Assembly: GCF_029080175.1 (NCBI RefSeq)
Contig: NZ_JARFJC010000022.1
Strand: one strand, 5' to 3'
Source: Luteipulveratus flavus
GTDB lineage: Bacteria > Actinomycetota > Actinomycetes > Actinomycetales > Dermatophilaceae
DNA length: 64,000 bases
Under the pieces are notes generated by a model. That model was not told the DNA's origin. It made no database searches and was given only the letters and a program-made list of their open reading frames with translations. This document shows, in pieces, positions 60,117 to 64,000 of this stretch; position 1 is the first letter of the stretch; every line of letters starts with the position of its first letter. The translations under genes were made by a program, and so were the position numbers.

Positions 60117-62663
60117 GTGAATGACGTGCCGCAGGGCCGGGTCCCGGCCTCACCCCCATGGCGACGACTGGCCGGCATCGTGCTGGCGATCGTTGCCCTT
60201 CTCATCGCTCCACCGGCCATCGCCGGAGCCTCGACCGGGCCGCTCGGTGCGGCGAAGCCGGGCGAGCCCTGGCACCCCGCGCCGGTCACCCTCCCGACCC
60301 CCTGGACCAACCAGGTGTCACCGACCAACGCGCTGCCGGAGTACCCCCGCCCGCAGCTGACCCGTACGTCCTGGCAGAGCCTGAACGGGCTGTGGCAGTT
60401 CGCCGGCGCGTCCGCGAACGAGGCGCCGCCGGTCGGCCGCAACCTCGCCGAGCAGATCCTGGTCCCGTACCCGACGGAGTCGGCGCTCTCGGGCATCAAG
60501 CGGCACGAGGACTACATGTGGTACCGCCGCACCATCGACGTCCCGCAGTCGTGGAAGGTCGGCAAGGGCCAGCGGCTGATGATGAACTTCGGCGCCGTCG
60601 ACTACAAGGCGACCGTCTGGGTCAACGGCAAGCAGGTGGGCCAGCACACCGGTGGTTACGGCGCGTTCTCGGTCGACGTCACCGACGCCCTCACGGGCAA
60701 GGGCCCGCAGGAGGTCATCGTCGGCGTGGAGGACCGAGCCGACGCGACCTGGCAGCCGGTCGGCAAGCAGCGCCTGGTCCCGGACCGCGGCATCTTCTAC
60801 ACCGGCGCCTCGGGCATTTGGCAGAGCGTGTGGATGGAGCCAGTCGCGACCGACCACGTCGTCGGCCTCGACATGACGCCCGACATCGACACGAACACTC
60901 TGGCACTCACCGCGCGTACGAGCGGCAGCAGCGCGCAGACGGTGTCGGTCGTCGTCCGCGACGGCAAGAAGGTCGTCTCCCGTACCACCGGGCCGGCGAA
61001 CCAGAAGGTCACCGTCCCCGTACCCAACGCCAAGCTGTGGTCGCCGGACAGCCCGTTCCTGTACGACCTGGAGGTGACGCTGCTGGCGAACGGCAAGCAC
61101 GCGGACCGGGTGGGTTCGTACGTGGGCATGCGGGAGATCGGCAAGGCCACCGGCAAGGACGGCAAGCTGCACATCACGCTCAACCACAAGATCACCTTCC
61201 TGATGTCGACGCTGGACCAGGGCTACTGGCCGGACGGCATCTACACGGCGCCGACCGACGAGGCACTGCGCTTCGACGTCGCTCAGACGAAGGCGTTGGG
61301 GTTCAACACGATTCGCAAGCACATCAAGGTCGAGCCGGACCGCTGGTACTACCACGCGGACAAGCTCGGAATGATGGTCTGGCAGGACATGCCGGCGATG
61401 AAGACCGGTGGCGAGCCGCCGGAGCCGGCGCGCAACCAGTTCGAGTCCGAGCTCCACGAGATGGTCAACCAGCACAAGAGCTGGACCTCGGTCATCGGGT
61501 GGATCCCGTTCAACGAGGGCTGGGGCGAGTGGAGCAAGACCGACACCGGCCGCATCGCCGACGAGGTCAAGGCGTGGGACCCCTCCCGCCTGGTCAACGC
61601 CCACAGCGGCGTGAACTGCTGCAACTCCCACGGTGACTCCGGCCGCGGCGACGTCATCGACTGGCACCAGTACACCGGCCCGGCGCAGCCCGTGCCGAGC
61701 GGTGACCGGGTGTCGATCGACGGCGAGCACGGCGGGTTCGGCCTGGAGGTGCCGGGCCACATGTGGTTCGGCGACGGCGGCGCGTACCAGATGGCCGACG
61801 ACTCCGCCGAGCTCACCCGCTTCTACGTCGACAACCAGCGCGCGGTGCTGGACACGGCGAAGCGGTGCGGCATCAGCGGCGCGGTCTACACCCAGACCAC
61901 CGACGTCGAGCACGAGGTCAACGGGTTCTACACCTACGACCGGCAGGTGAAGAAGATGGACTTCGCCCAGGTGAAGGCCGTCAACGACGCCATCGTGCAG
62001 AACGCCGACGGCTCGGGCGCACCGCCGCCCTCGACCGGACCCGGTACGCCGGGGATCGCCGGGGTGCACGCGTACACCTTCGACGAGAACGGTGGCACCA
62101 CGGCCAAGGACAGTGTCGGCAGCGCGACCATGGCGCTGACCAACGCGACCTGGGTGCCGGGCGTGCGCGGCACGGCGGTCCACTTCGCCGGCAACGGCGA
62201 GGGTGACACCGGGGCGTCGCTGGTGAAGACCGACGGCAGCTACAGCGTCTCGGCATGGGCCAAGCTGGACGTCGCCGACGGTGCGTTCCAGACGGTCGTC
62301 AGCCAGGACACCGGCGAGGCGAGCGCGTTCTTCCTCCAGTACAGCGGCGCCGACCAGCGCTGGGCGATGAGCTTCGTCGGCCTGCGCGCGCTGTCGCCGA
62401 CCAAGCCGGAGGTCGGCCGCTGGTACCACCTGACCGGTGTGCGTGACGCGACCGCGGGGACGCTGTCGCTGTACGTCGACGGTCAGAAGGTCGCCACTCA
62501 GCAGGCCTGCACCGCGCCGGCCTCGAGCGGTCACACCGTGGTCGGCCGCGGCCAGTACGGCGGCCAGAAGGTCGACTACCTGCGCGGCGCGACCGACGAC
62601 GTGCGGCTGTTCGACCGGGCGCTGACCGATGCGGAGGTGGCCCAGCTGGCTCAGCAGCGGTAA
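60117..62663 (+). CDS. Secreted glycoside hydrolase family 2 enzyme with LamG-like domain
   Basis: An 848-aa protein. The signal peptide (residues 1-38, hydrophobic core GIVLAIVALLIAPPAIAG) is followed by GH2 sugar-binding, immunoglobulin-like and TIM-barrel domains. Acid/base candidate Glu467 is in FNEGWGEW. Glu537 in DGEHGGFG is the nucleophile candidate. A Cys-Cys pair is in VNCCNSHGDS. Residues about 655-845 form a LamG/concanavalin A-like module. Substrate is unknown (beta-galactoside- or glucuronide-like). The start GTG at 60117 has AAGGAG six nt upstream; the frame running back to 59238 is rejected. LacI-like sites precede it. Confidence 0.92.
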   Translation: MNDVPQGRVPASPPWRRLAGIVLAIVALLIAPPAIAGASTGPLGAAKPGEPWHPAPVTLPTPWTNQVSPTNALPEYPRPQLTRTSWQSLNGLWQFAGASANEAPPVGRNLAEQILVPYPTESALSGIKRHEDYMWYRRTIDVPQSWKVGKGQRLMMNFGAVDYKATVWVNGKQVGQHTGGYGAFSVDVTDALTGKGPQEVIVGVEDRADATWQPVGKQRLVPDRGIFYTGASGIWQSVWMEPVATDHVVGLDMTPDIDTNTLALTARTSGSSAQTVSVVVRDGKKVVSRTTGPANQKVTVPVPNAKLWSPDSPFLYDLEVTLLANGKHADRVGSYVGMREIGKATGKDGKLHITLNHKITFLMSTLDQGYWPDGIYTAPTDEALRFDVAQTKALGFNTIRKHIKVEPDRWYYHADKLGMMVWQDMPAMKTGGEPPEPARNQFESELHEMVNQHKSWTSVIGWIPFNEGWGEWSKTDTGRIADEVKAWDPSRLVNAHSGVNCCNSHGDSGRGDVIDWHQYTGPAQPVPSGDRVSIDGEHGGFGLEVPGHMWFGDGGAYQMADDSAELTRFYVDNQRAVLDTAKRCGISGAVYTQTTDVEHEVNGFYTYDRQVKKMDFAQVKAVNDAIVQNADGSGAPPPSTGPGTPGIAGVHAYTFDENGGTTAKDSVGSATMALTNATWVPGVRGTAVHFAGNGEGDTGASLVKTDGSYSVSAWAKLDVADGAFQTVVSQDTGEASAFFLQYSGADQRWAMSFVGLRALSPTKPEVGRWYHLTGVRDATAGTLSLYVDGQKVATQQACTAPASSGHTVVGRGQYGGQKVDYLRGATDDVRLFDRALTDAEVAQLAQQR

Positions 62664-62671
62664 CCGCGAGA

Positions 62672-62715
62672 ACGACGGATCCCCCGAGGCTCAGGGGCCT
62701 CGGGGGATCCGTCGT
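62672..62715. terminator. Bidirectional terminator hairpin
   Basis: ACGACGGATCCCCCGAGGC pairs perfectly with its complement across TCAGGG, between the convergent GH2 and hsdM genes. Confidence 0.85.
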
Positions 62716-62725
62716 GCGGGACTGG

Positions 62726-64000
62726 TCACTCGCGCAGCTGCGCCTCGAGCCCGGTTGCCACTGCCTCGAACTCGGCCAGAGCCGCGGTGAGGTCGTCCAC
62801 GATCTCGCGAGCGATCACGTCGGGCGAGGGCAGGTTGTCCAGGTCTTCGAGAGAGTCGTCCTTGAGCCAGGTGATGTCGAGATTCGCCTTGTCGCGAGCC
62901 ACGATCTCCTCGTACGTGAAGGACTTCCAGCGCTCCGACTCGGCCCGCGCTTCCCGGTTGCCGGGTGCGTACGCCGTGACGAAGTCGTCCAGGTCGGCTC
63001 GACGCAGCGGGTTCTGCTTGAGGGTGAAGTGCTTGTTGGTGCGCAGGTCGTAGACCCACAGCCTGTCGGTCCAGGGCTCTCCCGGACGGGCCACCTTCTT
63101 GTCGAAGAAGAGGACGTTGGCCTTCACGCCTTGGGCGTAGAAGATGCCGGTCGGCAGCCGCAGCACGGTGTGCAGGTCGAAGTCAGTGAGGAGCTTGCGT
63201 CGGATCGTCTCGCCGGCGCCGCCCTCGAAGAGGACGTTGTCGGGCAGGACCACGGCGGCGCGGCCGTTCGTGTCCAGGATCGTCATGATGTGCTGCACGA
63301 AGTTGAGCTGCTTGTTGCTCGTCGTGGCAGCGAAGTCCTGGCGCTCGATCTCGCGGTCTTCGCGGATCTCCCGTCCGTCCGCGCCCACCATCGTCAGCGA
63401 GGACTTCCGGCCGAACGGCGGGTTCGACAGCACGACCGACCAGCGCTGACCCGGGTCGGCGACCAGGGCGTCGCGGACGTCGATGAGCGCGTCCCCGTTG
63501 GAGGCGCCCATTCCGTGCAGGAGCAGGTTCATCGAGGCCAGGCGGGCGGTGCTGTCGACCAGCTCGAACCCGTACGCGAACGTGTCGCGCAGGTGGTCGC
63601 GCTGCTTCGGGGTCATGCTCTCTGCACCGGTCGAGGCGTTCTCGTGAGCGACCAGGAGGAAGCCGCCGGTCCCGCACGCGGGATCGACCACGCGATCTGC
63701 TGCGGTCGGGCGGACGACGTCGACGATCGCGTGGATCAGCGCACGCGGGGTGAAGTACTGGCCGGCGCCGGAACCCTTGTCGGACGCGCCCCGGGCGAGC
63801 AGCTGCTCGTACGCGTCTCCCTTGATGTCGGTACCGGTCGACGACCAGTGCTCCTTGCCGATGAGGTCGTGCACGAGTCGCTGCAGCTTGGCCGGGTCCT
63901 GAATTCGGTTCTGCGCTTTGCGGAAGATCGTGCCGATGACGCCCGGCTCGGCTGCCAATCCGACCAGCATGGTGGTGTAGGCGACTTCGAGGTCCATGCC
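62726..64000 (-). CDS. hsdM: Type I restriction-modification DNA methyltransferase subunit (partial)
   Basis: The visible 424 residues include FTPRALIHAIVDVVRP, the SAM motif I VDPACGTGGFLLVAHEN, and the catalytic motif IV VVLSNPPFGRKS, all typical of HsdM. It methylates adenine with an HsdS specificity subunit. The first visible ATG (63997) is not necessarily the start: the frame stays open to the window edge and the family has about 60-90 more N-terminal residues. HsdS and HsdR would lie beyond the window. It is next to the terminator after the GH2 gene. Confidence 0.9.
   Translation of the reverse strand, partial: GMDLEVAYTTMLVGLAAEPGVIGTIFRKAQNRIQDPAKLQRLVHDLIGKEHWSSTGTDIKGDAYEQLLARGASDKGSGAGQYFTPRALIHAIVDVVRPTAADRVVDPACGTGGFLLVAHENASTGAESMTPKQRDHLRDTFAYGFELVDSTARLASMNLLLHGMGASNGDALIDVRDALVADPGQRWSVVLSNPPFGRKSSLTMVGADGREIREDREIERQDFAATTSNKQLNFVQHIMTILDTNGRAAVVLPDNVLFEGGAGETIRRKLLTDFDLHTVLRLPTGIFYAQGVKANVLFFDKKVARPGEPWTDRLWVYDLRTNKHFTLKQNPLRRADLDDFVTAYAPGNREARAESERWKSFTYEEIVARDKANLDITWLKDDSLEDLDNLPSPDVIAREIVDDLTAALAEFEAVATGLEAQLRE

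Overview
The window is 64 kb of very GC-rich, gene-dense DNA with strong G/C at third codon positions, many GTG starts and overlapping stop/start codons (ATGA, TGATG). The gene content (GAF-ANTAR regulators, LytR_C proteins, a SigB/SigF-type sigma factor, a DUF5063 gene after recR, a lysC with an internal second start, CCA-encoding tRNA genes) points to an actinobacterium. A member of the Propionibacteriales/Nocardioidaceae is my best guess, but this is inference from style and not a marker-gene result. Most of the window looks like stable chromosome. Accessory features are concentrated in repeated intergenic hairpins and at the right-hand edge.

Layout. 1-438: degenerate dispersed repeats. 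0.4-2.6 kb: peptide deformylase and an APC-type permease. 2.7-7.5 kb: an OmpR-type two-component pair, then a DUF1800/Tat-exported DUF1501 pair. 7.5-9.8 kb: PH-domain membrane protein with a 55-aa membrane peptide, divergent from an Rsm22-like methyltransferase across a perfect 19-bp palindrome. 9.9-15.5 kb: ArsR/MFS pair, upp, tadA, DUF3140, GPP34, alpha/beta hydrolase and a flavin-type oxidase. 15.8-21.3 kb: a type III polyketide/prenyl cluster (geranylgeranyl-reductase-like flavoprotein, IDI, flavoprotein monooxygenase, ICMT-type methyltransferase, type III PKS, UbiA prenyltransferase) resembling the srs and agq families of actinobacterial phenolic lipid clusters.

21.4-29.2 kb: general-stress flavin protein, RimK with a fused TrkA_C domain and its RimB-like retropepsin partner, a dehydrogenase, tRNA-Ser(CGA), a secreted phosphoesterase, PRC-barrel protein, SDR and a stress sigma factor, several with GGGTA-type promoters. 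29.2-32.6 kb: two LytR_C proteins around a HerA-like DUF853 ATPase. 32.9-37.9 kb: tRNA-Ser(GGA), SRP RNA, dnaX, plsC-like, recR, DUF5063. 38-45.3 kb: SDR, DUF427, two GAF-ANTAR proteins around a ChaB protein, then lysC-asd and a second Asd paralogue without the catalytic cysteine. 45.3-50 kb: HIT, DUF559 and lipoprotein genes separated by four copies of one palindromic repeat, then a large M6 metalloprotease. 50-56.4 kb: SBP-permease fusion with its ATPase, a membrane protein, LysR/EamA pair and an orphan LanC-like protein with a Cys-Cys-Gly zinc motif. 56.4-64 kb: acyl-CoA ligase, DUF4282, DUF1232, a repeat-rich gap, a secreted GH2 enzyme with LacI-like operator sites, and an incomplete type I HsdM.

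Recurring signals. Many genes show a TAnnnT box 6-7 nt before the start codon, indicating leaderless transcripts. At least two families of intergenic hairpins recur. Family A keeps a directional GGTATGCG/CGCATACC-type loop while its stem changes with compensation. Family B keeps a GTGAGCCATGGCTCAC core inside TGGTGGTC/GACCACCA ends.
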